Position numbers and translations under genes: made by a program. DNA of 64,000 bases from Pseudeuparius sepicola (Eukaryota > Arthropoda > Insecta > Coleoptera > Anthribidae): positions 27,503,278 to 27,567,277 of the forward strand of contig OY987302.1 of assembly GCA_963920635.1 (NCBI GenBank), written 5' to 3'. The notes beneath the pieces are model-generated. The model was given only the letters and a program-made list of their open reading frames with translations, was not told where the DNA came from and did no database searches. Positions 53,410 through 64,000 of the stretch are shown one piece after another. Numbering within the stretch: position 1 is the first letter of the stretch; every line of letters begins with the position of its first letter.

Positions 53410-54885
53410 CGGTGAAATGTAAGGGAACGAGACAGAAATATTTAGTAACAAGTGGGAATGTGACAGACAGACCATAAGGACATATTTGAAGGTTACAGAA
53501 ATTCCGCCATAAGCAAAAGCTAACTAGAACCTCCATAAACAAGGGTACCTATCAATAATATCAATATGGCCCCCGCTTACAGAATTCTAGGGACTTTAAA
53601 TATTTACCTGTCACAATCTAGTGTACAGTTAAAGAACGATTTTAGTTTAGTTACATATTTTTCATTTATACCTCACAAGAGCAAATGACTTTTAATTTTT
53701 ACATTTTATTTTGCACCAGAAAGCAGAACCTCATATACCTACCAGAAAGAACATTTTTACAATTTACAAGCTACGAAAATTTGTCACAATAGAAACCTTC
53801 AGGTTGCTACGTTATTCTAAACACAGTGTGTGATTGTTTAGTACGTTTGATATTTGCCATATCCAGAATTGAGCGATAATATTAAAATTCAAGTTCAAAA
53901 CCAAGTCTTCATTAAAACAGGGTTTCCTTAGGTGCTACAGATTCAGGATTCAGCTAATATGAATGTACAAGTACCTACTCTACTTATTGTTATTGTACTT
54001 GCCAACTAATTTACGATTAGTGTCCAGAAACCAAAAATCTATGTCGATATCGATTCCTCTATTTAACTAACACGTTGCTCGTTTGCGAAAATTGGGTTCT
54101 TTATTTACAGAACAATTCTTTTTACAACGATTCGCGTCAACGTCAAATCGTCAAGCGCCGGCCGCCACCGCGTCATCTCGGGGAGAATAGCGAAATCAAT
54201 TAAAATATTCCACAACGACATAGACATTGGTAGACGTAGACAAGTTCCGAATTCACAACTTACAAAGATTTCAGTAGTTGTATGCGAAATCATCGTCCTA
54301 GAAAAATAACAATCGGTAGGTAACTGAAAAATTAAAAAAAATTTAAATGTTTCTTGAAGCAGTAAATTATTAGTACTAGCGCCTTTGTTGATTTTGGCGC
54401 CCCCTTGAATAGGGCGCCCGGGGCGAACACCCCCTTCGCCCCCCCCCCCTTAACACGGCCCTGTATTGGACAGTTTGCAATTTTACTTTTGACAGAATGA
54501 CCAATTATTCATTTTTGCATAGTGTGCCTTGGAGACAAAGTAGCCAAAATGTCAAATAGTATTGTAACGAATAATGCCTCTAAAGTTGTTACATATATCA
54601 GCTTTCAATGAACATGTTTGCACTGTTTTCTGACCTACTCAAAGATTTGGCAGATAAATTTTAAGTTTCGGTATTCTACTTGCAGTCTTATAATTTTTAT
54701 GAATTGTTTTGAGGCATTTTCCGTCACATCTTTTTTGGCCTGAGGCCCCCAGGGTCCCATTTTCTTTTAATTTTCATTGTTTTCCCTGCAGAGTTTCCAT
54801 AGGTTTCTAGAAGTTTATATGATTTGTGCATCTATCATTGGCCAGGAATATGCTAGAGTAGTCTCCAGTCTTCCATTTGAGTATA

Positions 54886-55768
54886 CAGGGTGGAACTGAA
54901 TCATGGTACACCCCACTTTTTTCCCTTGTTTTTTGAGATACAATTTTGAAATTTTTCATGTCGATGTTACTTTATAAATGTCACTTTTTGACGTGTAAAT
55001 TCATTTATTTCCGCTTCCGGTTTTACCGGAAGTGACATTCACTTTTGTTTTTTAAATGGAACACCCTGTATATTATTTAAGTTTCGGATTCTCCTCGATG
55101 TACTGAAACCAACGATGCCTCACAAGTGACATTTTGGCTGACAGAAAGTGGTTTTTCTTTAACTTTAAATATTTATTGAAAACAATGTCAATACAAACAA
55201 ATGGCAACTCTGCAGCGATTTTATAGTAAGTGTTCGAAATGCCCGCCATTCACTTGAATGCAATTTTGGATTCAACATATCCACTTTTTCTGATCTTGTG
55301 TAAGTTTGCGGCATTTTGCAAACACTATTTTTGCAGTTGTTTTAATTGACAACACATTGATACCGTAGTTTATTATAAGAGAAGTACTTTTCTGTAGACA
55401 GACGGTTTGGCAGTTCATTAAAGATGTTCAGTTTGTCGAAGTTCATTTGTTTCATAGCCACCTTTAGTTTATTATTGCAAATCCAAATAAGTTAAAGAAA
55501 AAACACTTTCTGTCAGCCAAAATGTCACTTGTGAGGCATCGATGGTTTCAGTACATCGAGGAGAATCCGAAACTTAAATAATATACAGGGTGTTCCATTT
55601 AAAAAACAAAAGTGAATGTCACTTCCGGTAAAACCGGAAGAGGAAATAAATGAATTTACACGTCAAAAAGTGACATTTATAAAGTAACATCGACATGCCA
55701 AATTTCAAAATTGTATCTCAAAAAACAAGGGAAAAAATTGGGGCGTACCATGATTCAGTTCCACCCTG
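54886..55768. mobile_element. Fold-back mariner-type element in the 5' LTR, 883 bp
   Basis: Flanked by TA, with ends CAGGGTGGAACTGAATCATG and its reverse complement. The arms of about 270 bp contain ATAAATGTCACTTTTTGACG and ACTTCCGGTAAAACCGGAAG. No coding frame in the centre. Confidence 0.85.
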
Positions 55769-55879
55769 TATAAGGCTAAACAATAAAGGTGGTAACCAAG
55801 GCAACGAGTTTGCACTGTTATTGTTGACATTCAGTAAATTTGGTGTCAGAAGCGGGATTTGGAGAGGACCGCTAGGTGA

Positions 55880-56149
55880 ATGCCCGCAACCAGAAAACAA
55901 ACCGCAATGGAGATGGAAAAGTTGATGGAAACGTTTATGAAGAAATTCGACGAAATGGACAATAAATATGAAGAAAGAGAAAAAACACGAAGAAAAGGAA
56001 GAAGAAAAGTGGCAAGATGGCTTCAAAGGCTGCAGGAATGTGACTCCAACGTGGAACACCGCAAAGGGGACAACCGCATAAGGACGCTGATGCATTGTCA
56101 AGAAGACTCTGTAATGAAGGCGGTCATCACTGTAGTCGGCAGGAATTAA
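55880..56149 (+). pseudogene. Putative gag-region fragment
   Basis: An 89-codon frame after the primer-site-like sequence, very rich in Lys/Glu/Arg and coiled-coil-like (MEMEKLMETFMKKFDEM...). The position fits gag, but no conserved gag motif is visible. Confidence 0.45.
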
Positions 56150-56401
56150 GAGAAAACCCGGACCTAATTTTACTCGTGTGTAAACGAACTACTGTCCGTG
56201 GAACTGAAAATTGGGCTTCGGAAGTCATCTCCAGTTAGCAAAACGAAGATTCCATATTCGGTATAATATTTGACCTAAAAGTGAAACATACATTATACCC
56301 AAACCTGAATGGAAATATGTTTCGTACAAATCAGCAGAGTTAAAGGCATAGTGGGCGCAATGGGACTCGTTAGTAATTAAAGATGGTGTACTAAAGAAAG
56401 T

Positions 56402-56683
56402 TTGGGAAAGTCCAGAGCGAAAAAAAAATTATTTCTAACAGTACTTGCCAAGAAGAGAATGTCGGAGGTCCACTTTGGCATTAGTAAGATCACGAATAAA
56501 GTTAGAGGGAGGTTTTACTGGATTAACTCTCGGGAAGATGTCGAAGATTGGTGCCGCCGATGTGAAGAATGTGCTTCGGCGAAAGGACCAAAAATGGCGA
56601 AAGGACAAAAAAGTGATGCAATACCTGGTCGGAGCTCATTTTCATCGTTTATCGTATACGACGTAACCCAACAGCAAATATGA
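56402..56683 (+). pseudogene. Integrase H2C2 zinc-finger fragment of a Gypsy element
   Basis: Contains HFGISKITNKVRGRFYWINS and DWCRRCEECASAKGP, the Gypsy integrase HHCC zinc site with the RFYW motif. The catalytic core is missing and the frame ends soon after. Confidence 0.75.
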
Positions 56684-57109
56684 AGATAGTAAATATCGTC
56701 AGGTTGTCTCCATATCTTGAGAAGATAGATGAAGATCATATAACTTGATAGGGACGATCAAATTTTAGAAGGGGGCAGTGTAACGAAAAATGCCTCTAAA
56801 GTTGTTAAATCAGTTTTCAATGAACATGTTTGCACTGTTTTCTAATCTACTCAAAGATTTGGCAGATACATTTTAAGTTTCGGTATTCTACTTATATAGT
56901 TTTATAATTTTTATGATTAGTTTAGAGGCATTTTTCGTCACATCTTTGTTGGTCTGGGTCTGAAGGTTATAATGCAATTTTAGTGCGATTTTTGGAGCTG
57001 ATAGAATATTCTTGGTCAATGACAGTATCTGACAAGTTTATTTGTGAAGGGTAAAACAATAAAGGTGGTAAACAAATCAACGAATTTTCACTGTTACTGT
57101 TGAGATTCA

Positions 57110-58037
57110 GTGCAATATATTTTTACACCTTTGCCAACATAATCGCCAGCATATGATTTTATTTACATTACGTTATGTAGGAATAGTTCATGTTTTTATT
57201 TTTGACAGACTGTTCAAAATTATTAATTTTTTCATGGTTTGACATGTTATATTTATCATTTGTGCCTAGTGTCCACTGGAAAGAAGTCGACAAATGAAAT
57301 GTGAAATATATATTTCACTACAATTTGGCTTATCTCTGCGTTAACCTAAATTCAAAAATAAAGGTCACTGTGAAGCTGTGACAGATAGAGAAAAGTAAAT
57401 TCAATAAGGGATAAGGGTGAGCAAAATTCGGATGTATTTGTGTAGAAAACTGCCGATGCCGAGGGCGCCTTTTTAGTCGAAAAAAAAAAAACATCTAATT
57501 AAAACTGCACAAATCCAATATGGCTCCCATAAAAGCCTACTATTTTTCTTTACGTAGGAGTCACAAAATAGTCGATAACATTACTTATTAAATTCCCCGT
57601 AAAAAAGTGTTCTAATATAATTTTTTGAGTGACCACTCCATAAACGTTTACTTTAGGGACTCTTTCTCGGGAGGAAAGATAAATTGTTACGGGCTCATCT
57701 GGCAAAATATACTTTTCGGATTGAATCTCAATAATTTAAACTGGCTTAAACCGGTCTTGTTTTTCACGAAAAGGTACAAACTGTAAACACTAAATTAGTC
57801 TGACAATCCACGCAGCGTGCGCTTGCGCATTGTTTCTACTCTGATATCGTTGTTGCAGAATGTCCCACTGTCCCACTATAAAATAAGTTTAGAGTATTGA
57901 AACTAAAAGTTTTATTTCTCTCTATTATTTCGTTTCAAGCAAACCGTTTTACAAAACAAAAAATATATAGGAAACTTACATGCTATATGGTAACCAACCG
58001 TGGTATCGGGAACAGATTTTAGACAACCTTTAGAGTG
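57110..58037. other. Non-coding stretch
   Basis: AT-rich, no gene seen. Confidence 0.5.
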
Positions 58038-58139
58038 CATAGATCAAAGTTTTTTCCTTTACCAACGTAACATCAAAGATACTGCTATCTTTGTTGGGAC
58101 ATGTCCTGACGTGCTGCAGGCACAATGATCCCAGCCAGC

Positions 58140-58178
58140 CCATTACCGGTTTCATCCTCTTTGGGAATCATCAGATGG
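58140..58178 (-). ncRNA. Hammerhead ribozyme motif 1
   Basis: Order: CCAT, CTGATGA, stem II TCC-loop-GGA, GAAAC, CGGTA, ATGG. CCAT/ATGG form stem I, and stem III is the self-complementary CCGG. The expected cleavage is after GTA. The first stem-II pair is U-U, which may weaken activity. Confidence 0.6.
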
Positions 58179-58412
58179 ACGTAGGCAAAATCCGGAGTGC
58201 AGATGGATTCAAAAGATAGAACCAAGAGAAACAACTACTCCGAGGGCTAATACCCCTACCGGCATTGAACTACACCATTGATTCTCGATTTTCGTTGGGA
58301 ATAAACATTGCATAGATCAAAGTTTTCTCCTTTACCAACGTAACGTCAAAGACACTGCTATCTTTGTTGGGACATGTCCTGACATGCTGCAGACACAATG
58401 ATCCCAGCCAGC

Positions 58413-58451
58413 CCATTACCGGTTTCATCCTCTTTGGGAATCATCAGATGG
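58413..58451 (-). ncRNA. Hammerhead ribozyme motif 2
   Basis: Same core as motif 1, exactly 273 bases further. Confidence 0.6.
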
Positions 58452-58525
58452 TATTAGCCCTCGGAGTAGTTGTTTCTGTTGGTTCTATCTTTTGAATCCA
58501 TCTGCACTCCGGATTTTGCCTACGT

Positions 58526-58564
58526 CCATCTGATGATTCCCAAAGAGGATGAAACCGGTAATGG
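58526..58564 (+). ncRNA. Hammerhead ribozyme motif 3
   Basis: Same core on the opposite strand, just right of the turn. Confidence 0.6.
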
Positions 58565-58798
58565 GCTGGCTGGGATCATTGTGCCTGCAGCATGTCAGGA
58601 CATGTCCCAACAAAGATAGCAGTATCTTTGACGTTACGTTGGTAAAGGAGAAAACTTTGATCTATGCAATGTTTATTCCCAACGAAAATCGAGAATCAAT
58701 GGTGTAGTTCAATGCCGGTAGGGGTATTAGCCCTCGGAGTAGTTGTTTCTGTTGGTTCTATCTTTTGAATCCATCTGCACTCCGGATTTTGCCTACGT

Positions 58799-58837
58799 CC
58801 ATCTGATGATTCCCAAAGAGGATGAAACCGGTAATGG
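58799..58837 (+). ncRNA. Hammerhead ribozyme motif 4
   Basis: Same core, 273 bases after motif 3. Cleavage at motifs 3 and 4 would release a 273-nt monomer RNA. Confidence 0.6.
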
Positions 58838-59053
58838 GCTGGCTGGGATCGTTGTGCATGCAGCATGTCAGGACATGTCCCAACAAAGATAGCAGTATCT
58901 TTGACGTTACGTTGGTAAAGGAGAAAACTTTGATGTATGCAATGTTTATTCCCAACGAAAATCGAGAATCAATGGTGTAGTTCAATGCCGGTAGGGGTAT
59001 TAGCCCTCGGAGTAGTTGTTTCTGTTGGTTCTATCTTTTGAACCTTTAGAGTG

Positions 59054-59927
59054 GCCAAGCAAACTCAGATCACGGAGAGGGGAAGTGGGTAAATTTCGAT
59101 TCTACAAAATAGATTAAATATTGGGCCAACCGTTTTAATCACTCTAGATGACACATCGATAGGTACAGTCAATCACCCAATAAAATGAGAAAATCCGGTG
59201 ATATGAAATAATATAATATATTTCTCAAAGGTAGAATATAAGCATAAAATAGTGCAGCTATTAAGTATCTTGTTTTTTCCTTATTAAGTAACGTGGATAG
59301 GGTGATATTTACAAGCGACTTACAATAAAAATAAGTCACTGCTACTTAAGGTAAATAAAGAGACATGCGAAATCCAAGGTGCCTTCTTTACAAAAGCATA
59401 CATAAAGGGTTATAGTTTGGTAATAAAGAGGCAACTAAAAGTCAAAAATATTGCCAACTACCACTGAAGAAAACAGTGCTGGTCGCAGCCAAAAAAGCGT
59501 GCGCTCACATGCAGGTTCCGGCAAAAATGGTGAGTTGGAAAATAACTAATGGGCGATAACATGCAGTCTGTGCAGGGTCTTTCCAGCGGCATTATGCATC
59601 AAATGTAGTCTTATATACCTTCAAACCATAGTCTGATTGGACCACTACTATCCAGATGGAAAGGAGCAGGCCTCCAAGTCTTCAAGCGTAGTGTTGTAGG
59701 GTTGCTCACACACGGGCAGCACTCTCGCAACTTATGTAACCTCAGATGGTTTCATAGGTGAAAGTTAGAATGAACAAGAAAATGGCCTTGGTTGGTAGGT
59801 GGCCTAAAATAAATCATCGGATTTTTGTACAAAATATTTTCAGGGGTGCTAAACACTTATTATTTTTCCCAAAAGGGGTGAAGTACACCCAGATAAATAG
59901 CCTCTTCTGCTACTTATTTCAATTGTT
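59054..59927. other. Non-coding stretch
   Basis: No gene or clear repeat seen. Confidence 0.5.
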
Positions 59928-60321
59928 TAAGGCTCAATGTACAGCACGTATGTGGTGATTCAACATTTTGAACCATAAAATGGCTTTTTTCGATCTGTAG
60001 CGAGTAACACGCAAAATTTTAATTTTTGTCAATACAAATTTTAATCTAAGTAATTACTCACATTTTGAGACAAAAATTATTTAAAAATATTTATCACAAT
60101 GGCCGTTATTAGGCTTTTTGCGCAAATGCTAATAACGGCCATTGTGATAAAGATTTTTTAATAATTTTGGTCTCAAAATGTGAGTAATTAATTACTTAGA
60201 TTAAAATTTGTATTGACAAAAATTTAAAATTTTGCGTGTTACTCGCTACAGATCGAAAAAAGCCATTTTATGGGTCAAAATGTTGAATCACCACGCACGT
60301 GCTGTACATTGAATCTTAACC
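59928..60321. mobile_element. Palindromic MITE, about 190-bp arms
   Basis: Arms run from TTAAGGCTCAATGTACAGCA inward to ATGGCCGTTATTA, with an 18-base loop around 60,111-60,128. Arm identity is high, with a few small differences. No coding capacity and no clear target duplication. Confidence 0.8.
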
Positions 60322-63168
60322 CAATTTTGTTAAGTAAATCAGCACATCGATGACTATAGCACCAAGAGCACGCAAGGCTACAAGGCCCTCTTTTTTACCA
60401 TATACTTATAAAATATTCGATATAACATCCATGTATCGATATTAAGAGTGGTACCCACTACTATATTGTGTTCTGTTTGCGCATCAAAAAACCCATGGAA
60501 CATGAAACAACCACACGCAGAATCGTGGTGCGTTCACCGGTACGCCACAGAATGTGACCATAGGCCGGGTAGGTACAGTGTAATTTGAACTGACCGAAAT
60601 ACGGTTCCGCAGTCAGACAAATATTATAAAAAGAACAAACTTGTCCTTGACTGTAGCATTTTACTTCATTTTAAAACCGAAGACTTGGGGACTCTCACCA
60701 ACTGCGCACTTTTTACAGTGCTTATACCTTATACAGGGTGTTTCAGAAAACCCTGGCATAACTTCTGGAGCATTCATAGCTTCAAAAAATAAAAACAAAA
60801 TTCTTATTGGCCATGTGTCTATCGCCTTTAGTTTCTTAGATACAGGGCGTCCAAATTTACCTACTTTTTAAAATTTAATATTGACCGTATCTTCCACTAT
60901 ACAATGTGTCCCGGATAAGAATGAACAGCACTCTTTCACATCTCTCACAAACGGTGAGAGATAGAACAACGGTTGGGGAAAAGTCGGGCAATTTTGAGGT
61001 CAATAAAATGGTACAAACAGATTTCTAATATCTTTTTTAGTTTTTGAGTTATTTTGAAAAAGTTAAAATTTTGCGTTTTCGATTTTATTTTTTCTGAAGT
61101 TGTTATCACAGATAGGAAAAAGAAAAACACTTTCTTGTGGCACTTTTTAACGGGCTTTAAGATGGCGTTTTTAGATTTGCTCTACCACATTTCGTTTTTG
61201 AGAAACCATCCAACAGATTTTTTGAATACGGGCCTAGATTTTTTGCAGATTTTGAAATTAATTTTCATTGCAAATACCATGATCTATGACACGAAATATT
61301 TTAAAAATGTTTTGAGACAATTGCACGGAAAATTCCTTTTCTTTCCATTCACTTTTTTTTATTGCCTGTATTTAATAATGAGAAGTCTAAATATCAGTAT
61401 TGTCAACAATTTAACTTACAACTTATCTTTCAATCGGAGTACCAAAAAAGGACGGCAAGGAATAACAGTCACATACGATAATAAAAAATAAATAAAAATC
61501 CTCCACCTAGAGGGCTTTGAAACAACGAAACCAACCCTTTGTCATTTGTCATAACTCCCACTGTATCATTTAGTTAATAATTTGCACATTTTTAGATAAT
61601 TCAAAAGAGCTATTTTTTTTCTGATTTTAACGATATATAACATGATACCACATAATATATAGCCTATGCATTTCCCTTTAGCAAACGATTTTTTTTGTAA
61701 ATCTAAATCCACATATTTTGCTAAAGGTAAATGCAGAAAAATCAGCTCTTTTAAAATATCCGAAAATATATACGATGTTTATTACTAAAAACAAAAAAAT
61801 ATATGTTGACCCACTTTTACGATACCTACTCCCTGTATAGTTTGCAAGCCTTACTTTCTATGGCCCGATACTTACCTTGCAACTTTTAATATAAAACTTT
61901 TTTCTATCTGCAAAAATTAGAGAAATATTAGGGGGATCGGAGTTTTCCTGTGAAGACCCGTAGCAAGTTTCATTCAAATCGGTTTAGTAGATTTCTACAA
62001 ACAAATTTAAATTATATTTTACTGCCCGATAATATGTGACGGGCTGCAACTTTCTAGAGATTCTCTAATTACGCCCTCTGCCCTTCCCATAAAATGACTC
62101 AAGGGACTTACAGTCAAATTACTTGAAATTTTTCCGGAACCCCCTGTATATTGATCTGAAAGATCTTGATCAAGGTTTCATTTAGCATTAGAATTTTCTA
62201 TTCCATTCGCAACAACCGGCACCTATCCGATTTCGAATAATAATTATGTGATCAAGAAGGTATGCATAACTTAAATGCAACAACGGAGCCAATCCTCCGA
62301 GCGGCGTGTGACCTCCGCACGGATTTCAGCAATCCCACTTCCCACTGGTCCCAGAGTGCAGAGTGAATCGCGGCCGGATTACATCAGCGCAGGTTACACT
62401 GGCCGCGGCCAAGATGCACTTGTTTGCAAGCACCGCTTTCCAGTATCACATTACTCACACACGGCGATTTCACCTTTACTTTAATCATGTTGACTGTCCG
62501 TTTAAGTAATTTGCTTGTTATTAGGAGGCGCAGCTATTCTGGCGGATTGAATAATATTTCAATAAAATTTCGTTCGCAGTAATGGGTTACTGCAGTCAAA
62601 ATGCAATAATCTTGACAAAATCGTCACGTGCATAAATATTATCCTGATAATTTTTAGACTTATTTGGAAATATATTTAGAGGAGCGTTAAGTCCGTCAAG
62701 GTGAAAACAAATCCATTTAATGAGATAAAGATAATACATTATTTATGTCTTTATTGGCCGTTTTCCACCAACAGAGGCTGGGCGTCTAAAAATGATCACC
62801 CTGTACAGCATGTCAAGTATTGAACGGTTTTGGGGGGGTTATAATATTTCCTAAAGAGATAGACAACAAGAAGCTGACGTTACTGGGTTCGATTTTTGAG
62901 GAAAATTGAATGGCAAAGAAAAAATGCCCAACCAAATGTCTCAAATTTTAACCACGGGAAAAACTGCACATTAAGTTATGATCATTTCAAAAAAACGTAC
63001 AGCGTGTCCCAAATAGTTTGTCCTACCCCCTGGATCTCAGGAACCGTAAGAGATACGAAAAAAACTTGAATACAAAAGTTTTAAAGTTGGCAGTGGACGT
63101 AACCTCCCTCTTATTTTCACATATACAGGGCGATTCGTATTTGCAGGACAAAAATAAAATATTTAGAT
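60322..63168. other. Non-coding stretch with scattered mariner-like ends
   Basis: Several CAGGGTG/CACCCTG-type ends next to TA (60,733; about 62,150; about 62,795; about 63,125) suggest decayed mariner arms, but I could not pair them with confidence. A 145-codon frame at 61,054-61,491 is Phe/Leu/Lys-rich and lacks motifs. A CpG-rich patch lies at about 62,275-62,480. Confidence 0.4.
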
Positions 63169-63985
63169 TTTAGTATGACAGCACAACCGTGTGTGGTGTG
63201 GTATGTCGAAATTGGTTTTTGCATATACAGTGTGTTCATAACAGGCTCTCAAAATCAGATAATTTCAAACAGCAATAACTTTTTTTTTTTCAAATAGAAC
63301 GACCCATATTTATATAGTTTGTTGGATGCCGGCGTCCAAGCCCCACATTTTATGTAAATAACATTCTATACCAAAAACTACCCGTTTTCGAGATATTTAG
63401 TATTTAAGAAAAATTCTTTGAATTTTTCATTCAGGTGAGAAGGTTTTATCAAGCAAGCCATAACTATTTTTCCAGACAGTGGCAGAAATAATTGTCATTT
63501 TAGATAATACGGGAAATAAAAATAAAATCCATATACCCGTATACAGTATGTCGACGGATAGACATCCCAAGAGGACAAATGGACCAAAAATTTCATTTTT
63601 CGACAAAAAGTCATTCTTGATAAGTTTCTGCTTCTCGAAAAAATATGGCCCACGAAGAGAATTTTCGTTTTTTTTATACAGGGTGTCCGAAAAATACAAA
63701 AACATGAAATGCGATCATTGCGATCAAGAATTTTTAAAAATATCAAAAACTTTTACTTAGAAAAGTTGTTTAGAATTAAAAGATGTTTCCGATTGTCACT
63801 TTTCAAACAAATCAGCCAACTCCGTTTTCTTATTTCCAAGTGTGAAACTCCTTTGTGTTTAATTTTGAAAAAAATAAGTTATTGCTGTTTGAAATTACCT
63901 GATTTTGAGAGCCTGTTATGAACACACTGTATATGCAAAAACCAATATCGACATACCACACCACACACGGTTGTGCTGTTATATT
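63169..63985. repeat. Fold-back sequence near the window end
   Basis: 63,170-63,290 and 63,863-63,984 are inverted copies sharing CACAACCGTGTGTGGTGTGG, GCATATACAGTGTGTTCATA and AACAGGCTCTCAAAATCAG. The centre contains a TACAGGGTGTCC end. The arms may continue past the window. Confidence 0.75.
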
Positions 63986-64000
63986 TTGGCTAAAATATAT

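Larger units (their letters stand above)
41425..54463. mobile_element. Outer hAT-like element, 13.0 kb including nested insertions
   Basis: Perfect 16-bp terminal inverted repeats (CAGGGCCGTGTTAAGG) with flanks TATTGGGC (41417-41424) and TATTGGAC (54464-54471), an 8-bp target duplication with one mismatch. Just inside both ends are matching GCCCGGGGC and GCGCCCCC blocks. Its own sequence (41,441-43,056 and 51,487-54,447) has no transposase I can recognise. Confidence 0.8.
54563..57109 (+). mobile_element. Decayed Gypsy-type LTR retrotransposon
   Basis: 5' LTR 54,563-55,833 (about 390 bp without an inserted mariner) and 3' LTR 56,779-57,109. Both begin TGTAACGA(A/T)AATGCCTCTA and end TTGA(C/G)ATTCA. 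A primer-site-like TGGTGTCAGAAGCGGGAT lies just after the 5' LTR (55,841) and a polypurine tract (GAAGGGGGCAG) just before the 3' LTR. The internal part is only about 0.95 kb, so most of gag and pol is deleted. LTR divergence is visible, so the insertion is old. Confidence 0.85.
58038..59040. mobile_element. Retrozyme-like array: four hammerhead-bearing repeats, head to head, 13-bp target duplication
   Basis: AACCTTTAGAGTG at 58025-58037 and 59041-59053 flanks 1,003 bp made of 273-bp monomers, two on the minus strand (left) and two on the plus strand (right), separated by a unique turn at about 58,452-58,525. Each monomer carries the same hammerhead-like core. Monomer size, tandem order and type-I core fit small animal retrozymes or Penelope-associated ribozyme repeats. 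No protein is encoded. Confidence 0.75.

Noticed and set aside
52970..53542. 190-codon minus-strand frame
   Set aside because: Its length comes from the 119-bp tandem duplication; the same peptide is repeated and no domain is visible.
55718..56101. 127-codon minus-strand frame across the LTR and gag-like region
   Set aside because: Antisense shadow of the retrotransposon.
61054..61491. 145-codon frame rich in Phe, Leu and Lys
   Set aside because: Low-complexity AT-rich composition, no start context, no motif; likely chance in decayed transposon DNA.

Overview
The window is arthropod DNA, most likely insect. It is AT-rich, lacks any convincing host gene, and consists of a large virus-like DNA transposon followed by about 39 kb of layered repeats. 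I did not identify the species.

Positions 1 to about 16,130 are most of a Polinton/Maverick (adintovirus-like) element. Its left end lies before the window, and I found neither terminal inverted repeat. The plus strand carries, in order: the end of a pVI/pX-like core or membrane-active protein, an adenain-like cysteine protease, a penton-like minor capsid protein, a double-jelly-roll major capsid protein, a small membrane protein, a BIR+RING inhibitor of apoptosis (IAP), an FtsK/HerA-type packaging ATPase, a DUF8207-like protein, two tandem fibre-like paralogs, a retroviral-type integrase with a chromodomain, and an orphan gene. The minus strand carries a one-finger CHHC (GTSF1/U11-48K-type) protein, a protein-primed family B DNA polymerase in two frames, an RNase-H-fold exonuclease-like protein and a TKFG/LPQRF-motif accessory protein. 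A four-exon gene of unknown function runs on the plus strand from a divergent promoter. Together these supply virion proteins, packaging, replication and integration. The IAP, the CHHC protein and the spliced gene look like host-interaction or regulatory cargo.

The 7,846 bp from 9,495 to 17,340 are repeated directly at 17,341-25,186 with no difference at any place I compared. This duplicates the replication half of the element and cuts the second polymerase before its palm motifs B and C. The polymerase is also broken in both copies by a frame change in its N-terminal region.

From 25,187 to 41,424 lie single transposons: a 1.37-kb TIR element with a 10-bp target duplication, a head-to-head pair of Penelope-like retroelement fragments with a 13-bp target duplication, a fold-back mariner with an HTH-domain relic, and a PIF/Harbinger element (TTA duplication, MADF relic) inside an LTR-retrotransposon relic.

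From 41,425 to 54,463 four elements are nested: a hAT-like element holds a fold-back mariner, which holds a 6.9-kb TIR element carrying inverted minisatellite arrays, which holds another hAT-like element. After this come a decayed Gypsy-type LTR retrotransposon with a mariner in its 5' LTR, a 1-kb head-to-head array of hammerhead-ribozyme repeats (retrozyme-like, 13-bp target duplication), a long palindromic MITE and further fold-back sequence running to the window edge.
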